A DNA stretch of 64,000 nucleotides, taken from NCBI RefSeq assembly GCF_006352025.1, contig NZ_CP040936.1:186001-250000 (forward strand), in the 5' to 3' direction. Positions 8,433 through 17,308 of the stretch are shown here, one piece after another. The stretch's first letter is position 1. Each line of letters starts with the position of its first letter. The translations under genes were made by a program, and so were the position numbers. The notes under the pieces were generated by a model. The model was not told where the DNA came from and made no database searches. It was given only the letters and a program-made list of their open reading frames with translations. The DNA is from Hymenobacter sp. DG01 (GTDB taxonomy: Bacteria; Bacteroidota; Bacteroidia; Cytophagales; Hymenobacteraceae).

Positions 8433-10481
8433 ATGACTCCAGACCTGCTGACCGCCGCCGACACCGCCGAACCTACCCTGCCGCTTGTGCAGCAAGACCC
8501 CTGGCTGATGCCCTACGAGCCGGTGTTGCTCCAGCGCCAGCAGCGCTTGGCCCAGCGCCTCAGTGACATTGTGGCTGAGTGCGGTTCTCTGAGTCGGTTC
8601 GCCCAAGCCCATCAGCGCCTAGGCCTCAACCACGATAAACGCCGCCGCGGCTACTGGTTCCGGGAGTGGGCGCCTGCCGCCGAAGGAGTATTTCTGGTGG
8701 GCGACTTCAACGGCTGGGACCGGCAGGCTACCCCCCTCACGCGCGGCGAGGATGGGGTGTGGGAAGTGTTCCTGGCCGATAAAGACTACCAGGACCGCCT
8801 GACCCACCACTCGCTCTACAAAGTACACGTAGTAACCCCGGAAGGCGGCAAAGACCGGCTGCCAGCCATGCTGCGCCGCGCCGTGCAAAACCCCGAAACC
8901 AAGGACTTCGCCGCCCAGGTCTGGAAGCCGGAAACGCCGTTTGTCTGGACTGATCAGAAATTTCGGGTGCCGAATTGCGTGCGAGAGCCATTCATCTACG
9001 AGGCCCACGTAGGCATGGCCCTGGAGGAAGGAAAAGTAGGTTCCTACCTTGAATTTGCCGAGCAAATCCTACCCCGCATTCAGCAGGAAGGCTACAATTG
9101 CCTGCAGCTGATGGCCGTGATGGAGCACCCGTATTATGGCTCTTTTGGCTACCATGTGGCCAATTTCTTTGCTGTATCCTCGCGCTTCGGTACGCCCGAG
9201 GAACTCAAGCACCTTATCAACGAGGCCCACAACCGCGGCATTGCCGTGCTGCTGGATGTGGTGCACTCCCACGCCGTGAAAAACGAGGCCGAAGGCCTGG
9301 CCAACTTCGATGGCTCGGGCCATCAGTATTTCCACGAGGGCTCGCGCGGCGACCATCCTGGCTGGGATTCCAAGCTTTTCGACTACGGCAAACCCGAGGT
9401 ACAGCAGTTTCTGCTCAGCAACCTGCGCTACTGGCTGGAAGAGTTTCACTTCGACGGCTTCCGTTTCGATGGCATCACCTCCATGCTTTATCATCACCAC
9501 GGTGAGGGGGTGGCGTTTGGCTCCTACGACCAGTATTTCGGGCCTGATGCCGACGATGACGCCATTCTGTACCTGCAACTGGCCACTACCCTGGTGCGGG
9601 AGGTGAAGCGCAGCGCCCTGCTTATTGCCGAAGACATGAGCGGCATGCCCGGCCTGTGCCGACCCATTGAGGAAGGCGGTATGGGCTTCGATTATCGGCT
9701 GGGCATGGGCATTCCAGACTACTGGATTAAGCTGCTCAAGCACACCCGCGACGAAAACTGGAACCTGCACGACCTGTGGTACACGCTTACCAACCGACGG
9801 CTGGGCGAGAAAACCGTTGCGTACGCCGAAAGCCACGACCAGGCCCTGGTAGGCGACAAAACGCTGGCCCACTGGCTGCTGGACAAAGCCATTTATGAGC
9901 ACATGCACAAAGATGACCCCGACCCGATTACGGCCCGGGGCATTGCTCTGCACAAGCTCATCCGGCTGGCTACCCTGAGCTTGGGCGGTGAGGCCTACCT
10001 CAACTTTATCGGCAATGAGTTCGGCCACCCAGAGTGGGTCGACTTTCCGCGCCAGGGCAACAACTGGAGCCACCACTTCGCCCGCCGCCAATGGAACCTG
10101 GCCGATAACCCCGACCTGAAATACCAGTTTCTGCTGCAGTTCGATAAGTCGATGATTAAGCTGGCGAAAACCACGCGCCTGCTGGCCGCTACCCCCGCCC
10201 GGGAGTTGAACATCGACTCCCACAACCAGGTCCTCATCTTCGAGCGGGGCGGACTCATCTTCGTGTTTAGCTTCCACGTTGACCGCAGCGTGCCCGACTA
10301 CCGCTTCTACGTGCCCCACGCCGGCCGCTACCGCATCTTGCTCAACTCCGACGATGCCGAGTTTGGCGGCTTCACCCGCATCGACAACAACTACATCTAC
10401 GAAACCTTCGAGGAAGACGGCGTGCACCGGCTCAGCCTCTACGTCACGAACCGCACCGTGCTGGTGCTAGGCAGGGTGTAG
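8433..10481 (+). CDS. glgB: 1,4-alpha-glucan branching enzyme, eukaryotic type (GH13_8-like)
   Basis: 682 residues. It forms alpha-1,6 branches in glycogen in the cytoplasm. A CBM48-like N-domain (RGYWFREWAPAAEGVFLVG, DFNGWD) precedes the GH13 barrel. Visible GH13 regions: DVVHSH, the nucleophile Asp346 in GFRFDGITSML, the acid Glu400 in LIAEDMSG, and ESHDQALVG with Asp469. The run SMLYHHHGEG and the ESHDQALVGDKT block are typical of the eukaryotic-like branching enzymes (GH13_8), unlike proteobacterial GlgB. ATG 8433 is used; it sits just after a -7 box. A large bidirectional terminator follows. Neighbouring GH31 and GT4-like genes support a glucan storage role. Confidence 0.92.
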   Translation: MTPDLLTAADTAEPTLPLVQQDPWLMPYEPVLLQRQQRLAQRLSDIVAECGSLSRFAQAHQRLGLNHDKRRRGYWFREWAPAAEGVFLVGDFNGWDRQATPLTRGEDGVWEVFLADKDYQDRLTHHSLYKVHVVTPEGGKDRLPAMLRRAVQNPETKDFAAQVWKPETPFVWTDQKFRVPNCVREPFIYEAHVGMALEEGKVGSYLEFAEQILPRIQQEGYNCLQLMAVMEHPYYGSFGYHVANFFAVSSRFGTPEELKHLINEAHNRGIAVLLDVVHSHAVKNEAEGLANFDGSGHQYFHEGSRGDHPGWDSKLFDYGKPEVQQFLLSNLRYWLEEFHFDGFRFDGITSMLYHHHGEGVAFGSYDQYFGPDADDDAILYLQLATTLVREVKRSALLIAEDMSGMPGLCRPIEEGGMGFDYRLGMGIPDYWIKLLKHTRDENWNLHDLWYTLTNRRLGEKTVAYAESHDQALVGDKTLAHWLLDKAIYEHMHKDDPDPITARGIALHKLIRLATLSLGGEAYLNFIGNEFGHPEWVDFPRQGNNWSHHFARRQWNLADNPDLKYQFLLQFDKSMIKLAKTTRLLAATPARELNIDSHNQVLIFERGGLIFVFSFHVDRSVPDYRFYVPHAGRYRILLNSDDAEFGGFTRIDNNYIYETFEEDGVHRLSLYVTNRTVLVLGRV

Positions 10482-10502
10482 CTATTTGTACCGGATACGC
10501 TG

Positions 10503-10555
10503 AAAACGCCCGTGGCTTCCTTCCCCGATCAGGAAAGAAGCCACGGGCGTTTTTG
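10503..10555. terminator. Bidirectional terminator
   Basis: A stem of about 20 bp (AAAACGCCCGTGGCTTCCTT with its complement) with a short loop and A and T runs at its ends, between the convergent branching enzyme and DUF1905 genes. Confidence 0.92.
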
Positions 10556-10568
10556 CTAGGAAGTGGAA

Positions 10569-11051
10569 TTAGTGCTTGGTTTTGCGGCCAGACTGAGCTT
10601 GCTCTAGGGCGTCTTCAATGCGCTGAGCGCGGGCTTCGGGCTTTTTGGTGCGAGCCACTCGCTGGGCCAGCTCTTTGCGCTGGGTATAGGGTAGGGCATC
10701 AAAATTCACTTGCAGGCCGGCCCGTTCCAAGGCATACTTGAGGTCATCGGGCAGCTCAATGCCGCTGGAATCGGTGTCGCGCTCCAACACGACGTGCACC
10801 GTGTCGGTCCAGGTTTTGTTGATGGCATTGCGTACTTCCTTCCGGATACTGATCATGTGCTGGCCGTCGCCCATGGGCACCAGGTTCAGCCGGATAGGAA
10901 AGCCGTCTACGGTGCCGCGCACGGGCAGCGGACCCTTAGTACCGTACACCTCGGGTACGCTGAAAGGAACAACCAGGAAAACGCCGCTGTCGGCCCCGTC
11001 CATTTCCATGGGGGCGTCGAATTCGTGGCGGAGAGGGGTTTCGGTACTCAT
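10569..11051 (-). CDS. DUF1905 / YdeI-type protein
   Basis: 160 residues. The first about 95 residues match the DUF1905 beta-barrel pattern (FLVVPFSVPEVYG, VRGTVDGFPIRLNLVPMG). Then HMISIRKEVRNAI, the segment VVLERD, and the C-terminal OmpD-associated YdeI-like helical region (LPYTQRKELAQRVARTKKPE) follow. Its ATG overlaps the stop of the GT4-like gene by four bases (ATGA), so translation is probably coupled. The biochemical role of the family is unclear. The name and domain order are confident; function is not. Confidence 0.85.
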   Translation of the reverse strand: MSTETPLRHEFDAPMEMDGADSGVFLVVPFSVPEVYGTKGPLPVRGTVDGFPIRLNLVPMGDGQHMISIRKEVRNAINKTWTDTVHVVLERDTDSSGIELPDDLKYALERAGLQVNFDALPYTQRKELAQRVARTKKPEARAQRIEDALEQAQSGRKTKH

Positions 11052-12190
11052 GCAGTAGGAGAAAAAAATGGGGAGGACAGTTGGCGAACGGGCAGGCCAT
11101 TTTCCAGCTGACGTAGAGTTGCGTCGAGGGTTTCGGTATCGGAGGGGGGGAGCACCTGCAGGCGGTTCGCCAGCGCCGGGTAGCGGCTGAGCAGCAGCTG
11201 CGCCAGCTCCTCGGTGGCAGCCAGCACCATATCGGCGCGGCGCAGGGCCAGGCGTTCCAGCTCCAGCGCCCAGCCTCGGTCAGCGGGGGTAGCGCGTTCC
11301 TGAGCCAGGCTGAGCACATGCAGCACCAGCGGCCGCCCGGTTTGCTGACGGATTTCCAGCGCGGCCAGCCACGTAGGCCAGTCTGCAGCGTAAATCACCC
11401 CAAAATCCTCCAGCAGGGCCCGGCGGGTAGCAAAGCGGGCGTACTGAATCACCTGAAAATTAAGGTCGGCCTCAGCAGGTTGGTCTTCGGCCAACGAAGC
11501 CAGGGCATCGGGCAGGGTGGCCAGCTGCGGAGGGGCAACCGGCGGGGGCGTGGGTTCGGCCGTCAGGTCGTCGGCGGGCTGGCTGAGGTCGGCGGCTTCC
11601 GTCGCATCGGGCTCCGAAGCTTCACCCGCGAATTCGTCCTCATTCAGCAGCAGCTCACTAGCCGACAGCTCCGTAATTGGGGTAGGGTCTGGCGCGGCGG
11701 CAGGGGTAGGGAAGGCAGCCGAAGCTGGCACCAGTGGCGCCAGCCCCGGGCTGGCTTCCGGTAGTACGGCTATCGTCAGGTCGGAGGGCAGGCCAGCACT
11801 GGAGGGGGTAGCACCCAGGTAAGGTGCGGCCGGCGACTGCCAGGTACCATCGGAAGCGGCCAGGTAAGAAGTTGGGCCCGAAGTTTCCGCTGCCGTAACC
11901 ACCGAAGCCCCGAGGTAGGGAGCCGCCGGGCGCTGCCAGGCTCCGGGCCGCTGGTCGGGGCGGGGGCGCGGGGCCGCCGCCTCAGCCGGTGTCAGTTCGG
12001 CCAGGGCTGTGAGGCGGGTAGTGGGGGCGGTTGCAAACGGCGGATGGGGTAGGCGGGGCACCATCACCGACAGAGGAGTGCGCGGGGCCAGCGCCTGCAC
12101 CAATGAGCGGATACCGGGCGCGGACAATTCGCCGGTCCGGGGAGCCTCATCCCAGCCAAGCAACAACACAGAAAACGAAGCGGAAATCAT
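11048..12190 (-). CDS. GT4-like protein: glycosyltransferase N-terminal half only, with disordered insert
   Basis: 380 residues. The start (FSVLLLGWDEAP, residues 6-17) looks like the first strand of GT-B glycogen-synthase-like enzymes. Residues about 245-350 resemble the rest of a GT4 N-domain: DFGVIYAADWPTWLAALE, GRPLVLHVLSLAQ, ELERLALRRADMVLAATEE and RLQVLPPSDTETL. Between them, about residues 60-240 are Ala/Pro/Thr/Glu-rich and contain two copies of an 11-residue unit (WQRPAAPYLGA at 85, WQSPAAPYLGA at 117). The protein ends where a GT-B C-terminal, donor-binding domain should begin, and the next gene starts at once, so no remnant is present. It is probably not an active transferase alone; it may act with a partner. 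Inference only. Confidence 0.7.
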   Translation of the reverse strand: MISASFSVLLLGWDEAPRTGELSAPGIRSLVQALAPRTPLSVMVPRLPHPPFATAPTTRLTALAELTPAEAAAPRPRPDQRPGAWQRPAAPYLGASVVTAAETSGPTSYLAASDGTWQSPAAPYLGATPSSAGLPSDLTIAVLPEASPGLAPLVPASAAFPTPAAAPDPTPITELSASELLLNEDEFAGEASEPDATEAADLSQPADDLTAEPTPPPVAPPQLATLPDALASLAEDQPAEADLNFQVIQYARFATRRALLEDFGVIYAADWPTWLAALEIRQQTGRPLVLHVLSLAQERATPADRGWALELERLALRRADMVLAATEELAQLLLSRYPALANRLQVLPPSDTETLDATLRQLENGLPVRQLSSPFFSPTA

Positions 12191-12319
12191 ACGGTGGATA
12201 AATGAGCGGCGGGCAGCACGAGGTATGGCAAGGTAGAGAAAAAAGCTGCCCGTCGTGCTTTTACGGCATCCGGCCGAAAACTACGGTTGAGCCAGTTCTA
12301 CGGTAGCCCGGAACATTTT

Positions 12320-12327
12320 TACCTTTG
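12320..12327 (+). promoter_or_regulatory. -7 promoter box of the cytosolic GH31 gene
   Basis: TACCTTTG fits TAnnTTTG exactly and lies about 70 bases before ATG 12398. It falls inside the in-frame extension that begins at a TTG at 12287, which supports the later ATG as true start. Confidence 0.55.
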
Positions 12328-12397
12328 CCGACTGTGTAAGGTCCAGGCTGGTACTCCCGGCAACTGCTTGCCTTCTCTCTCCCAAAACGTACCCCGT

Positions 12398-14830
12398 ATG
12401 GCCGACAATATTCAGGAAAACAATTATATGATCAATGACCTGGCCGCTCAAGCCAGGCAAGAGTTCTACCCCGGCCGGGTAGTGCAAGCCGAGCGGCAGG
12501 GTACCGATTTTATTTTCCGCTGCGACAACGGCGTACAGCTAAGCCTGCAGGTGATTACCGACAAGGTGCTGCGCTTCCGCTACGCCACCGAAGCCGGCTT
12601 CCCCGCTGATTTCAGCTACGCCTTCCCGGAGGGCGTGCCCACGCGCCAGGAGCTGGAGTTTTTGGAGTTCCGCGAGAAGCCCGACCACTACCGCATCACC
12701 ACCGACCGTCTTATTTGCGTGGTGGATAAGGAAAGCCTGCGCACCCGCGTGCTCAACCGCTCCGGCTTGGTGCTTAGCGAAGATGAGAAGGGCTTTCACT
12801 GGGAATATGAGTACGAAACCGGCAACGACATCGTAAAGATGAGCAAGCTGGTGCAGAGCGGTGCCCATTACTACGGCCTCGGCGACAAGCCCGACAACAT
12901 GAACCTGCGCGGCAAGCAGTTCACTAACTGGGGCACCGATACCTACGGCTACCAGAAAGGCGCCGATCCGCTCTACAAGAACATCCCGTTTTTCCTGGGC
13001 CTGCACCAGAAAACGGCCCACGGCATCTTCTTCGATAACACCTTCAAGGCCGGGTTCGACTTCGCGGCCGAGCGCGCCGATGTGGCCTCGTTCTGGGCCC
13101 AGGGCGGCGAGATGAACTACTATTTCATCTATGGCCCCAGTCTGCTGGAAGTAACCCGGGAATATACCCGCCTGACCTGCCCGCCCGAACTGCCCCCGCT
13201 GTGGGCCCTGGGCTACCACCAGTGCAAGTGGAGCTACTTCCCCGAAAGCAACGTGAAAGCCATTGCCCAGGGCTTCCGCGACCGGAAAATTCCCTGCGAC
13301 GCGCTTTACCTCGACATCGACTACATGGATGGCTTCCGGTGCTTTACCTGGAGCCCTACCCATTTCCCGGAACCCAAGCGTATGGTGCGGGAGCTGGCCG
13401 AAGATGGCTTCAAAACCATTGTCATTATCGACCCCGGCATCAAGATTGACCCCGACTATCCGGTGTATCAGGAGGGGTTGAAAAACGACTACTTCTGCCG
13501 CCGCGCCGACGGACCTCTGATGAAGGGCTCCGTGTGGCCCGGCCTCTGCAACTTCCCCGATTACACCCGCCCCGAGGTGCGCGAGTGGTGGGCCGGCCTG
13601 TTCAAAGGGCTGATTGCAGAAACCGGCGTGAAGGGCGTGTGGAACGACATGAACGAACCGGCCGTGTTTGAAAAGGGCACCTTCCCCGATGACGTGCGCT
13701 TCCAGTATGAGGGCCACGCAGGCTCCCACCGCAAGGCCCACAACATCTACGGCATGCAGATGGCCCGTGCCACGGCGGCCGGGGTGAAGAAGTTCAGCTA
13801 CCCCAACCGGCCCTTCACCATTACCCGCAGCACCTACTCGGGCGGGCAGCGCTACTCCTCCGGCTGGACCGGCGACAACATTGCTTCCTGGGAGCACCTG
13901 TGGCTGGCCAATATTCAATGCCAGCGCCTGAGCATTTCGGGCTTCAGCTTTATTGGTTCTGATATCGGGGGCTTTATTGATACGCCCGATGGCGAGCTGT
14001 ACGTGCGCTGGGTGGCGCTGGGAGCCTTCCACCCGTTCTTCCGTACCCACAGCTCCGGCGACCACGGCGACCAGGAGCCCTGGTCGTTTGGCGAAGATTT
14101 CATGGCCATAGCCCGTAGCTTTATTGAGCTGCGCTACCGCCTGCTGCCCTACATGTACACCACGTTCTGGCAGTACACCCAGCAGGGCACGCCCATGCTG
14201 CGCCCTCTGGCCTTCCTTGATCAGACCGACACGGATACCTACCTGCGCATGGCCGAGTTCAGCCTCGGCGACCACCTGCTGGTATGCCCCATCACCACGC
14301 CCGGCGCCGATGGCCGCTGGATGTACCTGCCGAAGGGCGACTGGTTCTACTACTACACCGACGAGCTGAAAGCAGGCGGTGCCGAAGTATGGGCTGCCGC
14401 CGACCTCACCCGGATTCCGCTGTTCATTAAGGCCGGGGCCGTGGTACCCATGTACCCCCTGATGCAGTACGTAGGCGAGAAAACCGTAGAGGAGATAACC
14501 CTGCATGTGTACTACAAGAAGGGCACCGAAGCCAGCGTGCTATATGAAGACGGGGGCGAAGGCTACGGCTACGAGCAGGGCCAGAGCACCACGCGCCGCT
14601 TCACGGTAACCGGCACCGACAAGGGCCTGCTGATCCAGCAGCACACGGAAGGCGACTTCCAGCCCACCTGGACCACCTACCGCGTAGTTCTGCACGGCCT
14701 GCCGTTCTCCGCTACTATCTTCAGTACCGACGGTCAACCTGCCGAAATCAGCGAAGTAACCACCGAAACCGGCCTTACCCTGCCCGGTGTGGTAGTAAGC
14801 GCCGGCTTTACGGAACTGGCAGTAGGCTAA
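12398..14830 (+). CDS. GH31 alpha-glucosidase, cytosolic type
   Basis: 810 residues with no signal peptide. It should release glucose from the ends of maltodextrins or act as a related alpha-glycosidase. The galactose-mutarotase-like N-domain is followed by the barrel: LPPLWALGYHQCKWSY, DALYLDIDYMDGF, the nucleophile Asp417 in GVWNDMNEPAVF, the acid region YSSGWTGDNIASWEHL, and GSDIGGFIDTPDGELYVRW. The C-terminal sheets (KAGAVVPMYPLMQY) complete the family length. It stands divergent from the GT4-like gene and near the branching enzyme, consistent with a shared alpha-glucan pathway. It differs from the secreted GH31 at 1659-4685, which has a signal peptide and a T9SS domain. Confidence 0.94.
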   Translation: MADNIQENNYMINDLAAQARQEFYPGRVVQAERQGTDFIFRCDNGVQLSLQVITDKVLRFRYATEAGFPADFSYAFPEGVPTRQELEFLEFREKPDHYRITTDRLICVVDKESLRTRVLNRSGLVLSEDEKGFHWEYEYETGNDIVKMSKLVQSGAHYYGLGDKPDNMNLRGKQFTNWGTDTYGYQKGADPLYKNIPFFLGLHQKTAHGIFFDNTFKAGFDFAAERADVASFWAQGGEMNYYFIYGPSLLEVTREYTRLTCPPELPPLWALGYHQCKWSYFPESNVKAIAQGFRDRKIPCDALYLDIDYMDGFRCFTWSPTHFPEPKRMVRELAEDGFKTIVIIDPGIKIDPDYPVYQEGLKNDYFCRRADGPLMKGSVWPGLCNFPDYTRPEVREWWAGLFKGLIAETGVKGVWNDMNEPAVFEKGTFPDDVRFQYEGHAGSHRKAHNIYGMQMARATAAGVKKFSYPNRPFTITRSTYSGGQRYSSGWTGDNIASWEHLWLANIQCQRLSISGFSFIGSDIGGFIDTPDGELYVRWVALGAFHPFFRTHSSGDHGDQEPWSFGEDFMAIARSFIELRYRLLPYMYTTFWQYTQQGTPMLRPLAFLDQTDTDTYLRMAEFSLGDHLLVCPITTPGADGRWMYLPKGDWFYYYTDELKAGGAEVWAAADLTRIPLFIKAGAVVPMYPLMQYVGEKTVEEITLHVYYKKGTEASVLYEDGGEGYGYEQGQSTTRRFTVTGTDKGLLIQQHTEGDFQPTWTTYRVVLHGLPFSATIFSTDGQPAEISEVTTETGLTLPGVVVSAGFTELAVG

Positions 14831-14847
14831 GCAGTACCGCCTGATTG

Positions 14848-14931
14848 TCATCTTGAGCAAAGTGCAGGACCTCTACCTCTGGCTAACCCTAGCGTTACCT
14901 TTGGTAGAGGTTCTTCCTTTTGCTGAGGATG
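14848..14931. repeat. Imperfect palindromic intergenic element (GAGC hairpin family)
   Basis: Two inverted arms of about 30 nt (TCATCTTGAGCAAAGTGCAG and onward, and its degenerate complement) end in CTCTACC and GGTAGAG, with TCTGGCTAAC in the centre. It is a decayed copy of the elements at 44216 and 51938 and lies between convergent genes. Confidence 0.75.
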
Positions 14932-14935
14932 TGTT

Positions 14936-15961
14936 TTAGAAGCTCAACCGCACGTCGTCGCCTACGGGGTAGCCGGTACAGGTGAGCACCAAGCCCTGGG
15001 CTAAGTCCCGGTCAGTCAGAACCTCGTTGTAGGAGTGCCACACCTGGCCTTCCAGGCAGCGCATAGTGCAGCTGCCGCACACGCCAGCTTCGCAGCTATA
15101 GGGTAGTGCTATGCCTTGGGCGCGGGCCGCTTTCAGGATAGTATCGGGGTAGGAAACCTCCAAGGTGTGCGTCTGGAGCGGCGTTTCAATGACGACGCGG
15201 TGAGCGGACGTGTCGGGCGGCAGGGTTGGTTTGACGGGTGGGGGTAGCACAAAATTCTCGCGCCGGATACGTTCAGAGGGCACTCCCGCAGCGTGCAGGC
15301 CATAGCCACACATGCGCATGTACTCGGCAGGGCCGCAGCTAAAGGCCAGCATTTGGTCGGGGGTAGTGGTGGCGTGCTGCCGCACGAGCTGTACCAGCAG
15401 GTCCTTGTAGAGGCGGGCGCGGGCCAGGTTCGGATGGTCGCTGTAGAGCAGCTCCAGGGCGAAGCGGCCTGCGAACTGTGTGGCCAGCTGGTGCAGCTCA
15501 GCCCCGAAAATGGTAGCGGCCGGTGTGCGGTTGCTGTACACCAGCAGCACCTGCACGGCAGGTCGGTGGTAGAGCACTTCTTTCAGCAATGAGTAAATGG
15601 GCGTGATGCCACTGCCAGCCGCAAACAGCAGTACCTGTTGGTAGGGCAGTTGAGTGAGGTAGGGCAGCGTAAACAGGCCCCCGGCGCCGGTCGTTAGCAG
15701 CTCGTCGCCTACCTGCGCCTCGTCAATCAACCACCGCGAGAAAAAGCCGTTGGCCACCCGCCGTACCGTCACCGCCAGGCCCTCATCAAGCCCTGGCGTA
15801 GAGGACATGGAATAGGAGCGCCGCAGTTCCGGGTGGTGGGGCCGGAGCAGGGTGAGGTATTGGCCGGCCTGGTAGGGTAGGGGTGTCGTGGGCTCAAGCC
15901 AGAAGGTCTTTACTTCCGGAATTTCCTCAACAATGCGGCGGATGATCAGGGGTTGCGTCAC
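14936..15961 (-). CDS. Flavin/2Fe-2S NAD(P)H oxidoreductase (PaaE/ferredoxin-reductase type)
   Basis: 341 residues. Electron transfer from NAD(P)H through FAD to a plant-type 2Fe-2S centre. Domains in order: FAD-binding barrel with RRSYSMSSTPG (about 48-58), nucleotide domain with LFAAGSGITPIYSLLKE and FSCGPAEYMRM, and a C-terminal ferredoxin domain with CEAGVCGSC plus a late Cys in LTCTGYP (C-x4-C-x2-C-xn-C). Resembles PaaE and other reductases that feed oxygenases or desaturases; no partner oxygenase is seen here. The start is a GTG at 15961. It lies 51 bp after the alpha/beta hydrolase stop, on the same strand. Confidence 0.92.
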   Translation of the reverse strand: MTQPLIIRRIVEEIPEVKTFWLEPTTPLPYQAGQYLTLLRPHHPELRRSYSMSSTPGLDEGLAVTVRRVANGFFSRWLIDEAQVGDELLTTGAGGLFTLPYLTQLPYQQVLLFAAGSGITPIYSLLKEVLYHRPAVQVLLVYSNRTPAATIFGAELHQLATQFAGRFALELLYSDHPNLARARLYKDLLVQLVRQHATTTPDQMLAFSCGPAEYMRMCGYGLHAAGVPSERIRRENFVLPPPVKPTLPPDTSAHRVVIETPLQTHTLEVSYPDTILKAARAQGIALPYSCEAGVCGSCTMRCLEGQVWHSYNEVLTDRDLAQGLVLTCTGYPVGDDVRLSF

Positions 15962-16012
15962 ACCAAAACAGAATAAGGCTAGGCAGGCAGTACGCCGCCC
16001 GCGAAACGCGAG

Positions 16013-17152
16013 TTATTCGGCCACTCGCTCGCGCAGGTACTGGTACACCTCGGGGCTGCTGAGTAGGGTGCCGTGGTGCAGCTTCGAGAAAACGTGGGTA
16101 CTGATCAACAAATCGGGCGGGGCGGCGGGGTCCTGGAAGATGCGGCCCCGGGCGCTGCCCCCGCCCACCAGCCCGTCGCCGAAGTAGTCGTGCAGGGCGG
16201 AGCCGGCAGTTTTCAGCAGGGAGCCCACCAGCACATGATAGCGCACGCCCGGCAGCGGGGGCACCACCGTGCGGGGCGGAAACAGGTCGTCGGCGTGCTC
16301 GTTCTGCCAGTCCTCATCCACCAGTCGGGCAAAGCGCAGGTCCTTGATGCCATTGCTGCGCTTGTCAATCAGCCCACTGATGGCGCGGGTAGGCCACAAG
16401 TTGATTTTGCGAAGAATCAGGGAGGTGAGGTGGCTGTTCTGCTCCAGAAACGAGCCATCGTTGGGCACACCCAGCAGAAACACGTCGCGCAGCCTGGGCA
16501 GCCAACTCAGCTTTGCGCCGGAAGGGTTGCCAGCGGTGCTGGGGGTAGCAGCGGCGGCCTCCTGGGCGGCGTAGTAGCCGGCCGAGCGAATTACCAGCCC
16601 ACCCATGCTATGGCCTACCAGCACCAGCTCGCCCACGGCCGCCGGAAACGTGCGCACCAGGTCCGTAAGCAGTTGATGCAGCCGGCGGCCGTTCTCGGAG
16701 ATGTGCAGGCCAGAATTGTAGCGCACGTAGAGGCTGTGCACATCCAACTCCCGCTGCAGGCGCGGCCCGAAGCGTACGTCCTCGGGCCCCTCGCCGGTTT
16801 GCCAGATGATTTCATCGCCCATCAGGCCGTGCAGAAACACTACGGTTTTACGGGGGCGGCCCTGGGCATCGGGCAGCAGCCGCAGCTGTTCTACCGGTAC
16901 ATCGGACTCGTAACGGCGGAAACTCATCCGGATGGCGCGCCGGTCGTGACGGGCCGCCAGCTGGTCGCCGAAGGCGCCGTTAAGCACGGGCAAAGTGAAG
17001 TGTAGATTCTGCTGGCCCGTGCGGTATAACAGTCCTACCCCCTCCAGCGGGGCCAGGGCCGCCCGGCCCACCGCCGCGGCCGCCCGCTGCCAGCGCGCTG
17101 CCAGCTTATCGGGGCCCGACTGCGGCGCAGAATCGTCAGGTTCGGTGGTCAT
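16013..17152 (-). CDS. Alpha/beta hydrolase (PGAP1/lipase-like)
   Basis: 379 residues from ATG 17152; an upstream in-frame start would run through the terminator of the preceding gene, so it is not used. The oxyanion segment VVFLHGLMGDEIIW and the nucleophile elbow VGHSMGGLVIRSAGYY are clear. Later FLLGVPNDGSFLEQ and a C-terminal His in STHVFSKLHHGTLL complete a plausible Ser-Asp-His triad. No signal peptide. Likely a lipase or esterase, but the substrate is not determinable. It may be co-transcribed with the reductase downstream. Confidence 0.85.
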   Translation of the reverse strand: MTTEPDDSAPQSGPDKLAARWQRAAAAVGRAALAPLEGVGLLYRTGQQNLHFTLPVLNGAFGDQLAARHDRRAIRMSFRRYESDVPVEQLRLLPDAQGRPRKTVVFLHGLMGDEIIWQTGEGPEDVRFGPRLQRELDVHSLYVRYNSGLHISENGRRLHQLLTDLVRTFPAAVGELVLVGHSMGGLVIRSAGYYAAQEAAAATPSTAGNPSGAKLSWLPRLRDVFLLGVPNDGSFLEQNSHLTSLILRKINLWPTRAISGLIDKRSNGIKDLRFARLVDEDWQNEHADDLFPPRTVVPPLPGVRYHVLVGSLLKTAGSALHDYFGDGLVGGGSARGRIFQDPAAPPDLLISTHVFSKLHHGTLLSSPEVYQYLRERVAE

Positions 17153-17248
17153 GGTAGCAGATAAAGTACGCCCTAAAAACGTGTGGCCGCCCGCGAAGGT
17201 GCGAAAGTTTGCCAGTAGCAGGCCCAGGCCGGCGCATGTGGGGTCAAT

Positions 17249-17286
17249 AAAAAAGCCCTGCCCCGGCCTGAAGCCAGTGGCAGGGG
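17249..17286 (-). terminator. Terminator of the T9SS cargo gene
   Basis: On the minus strand CCCCTGCC and GGCAGGGC pair around an 18-nt loop and are followed by TTTTTT. It separates the T9SS cargo gene from the hydrolase. Confidence 0.8.
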
Positions 17287-17308
17287 TAGTAAGCAATAGC
17301 CTGAGGTA

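Noticed and set aside
9069..10427. 452-codon frame opposite the branching enzyme
   Set aside because: Antisense shadow of GH13 motifs; no start context and no family features.
12539..14506. Long open frame on the minus strand opposite the cytosolic GH31 gene
   Set aside because: It is the shadow of a clear GH31 enzyme in GC-rich DNA; its translation is low in motif content and matches nothing.
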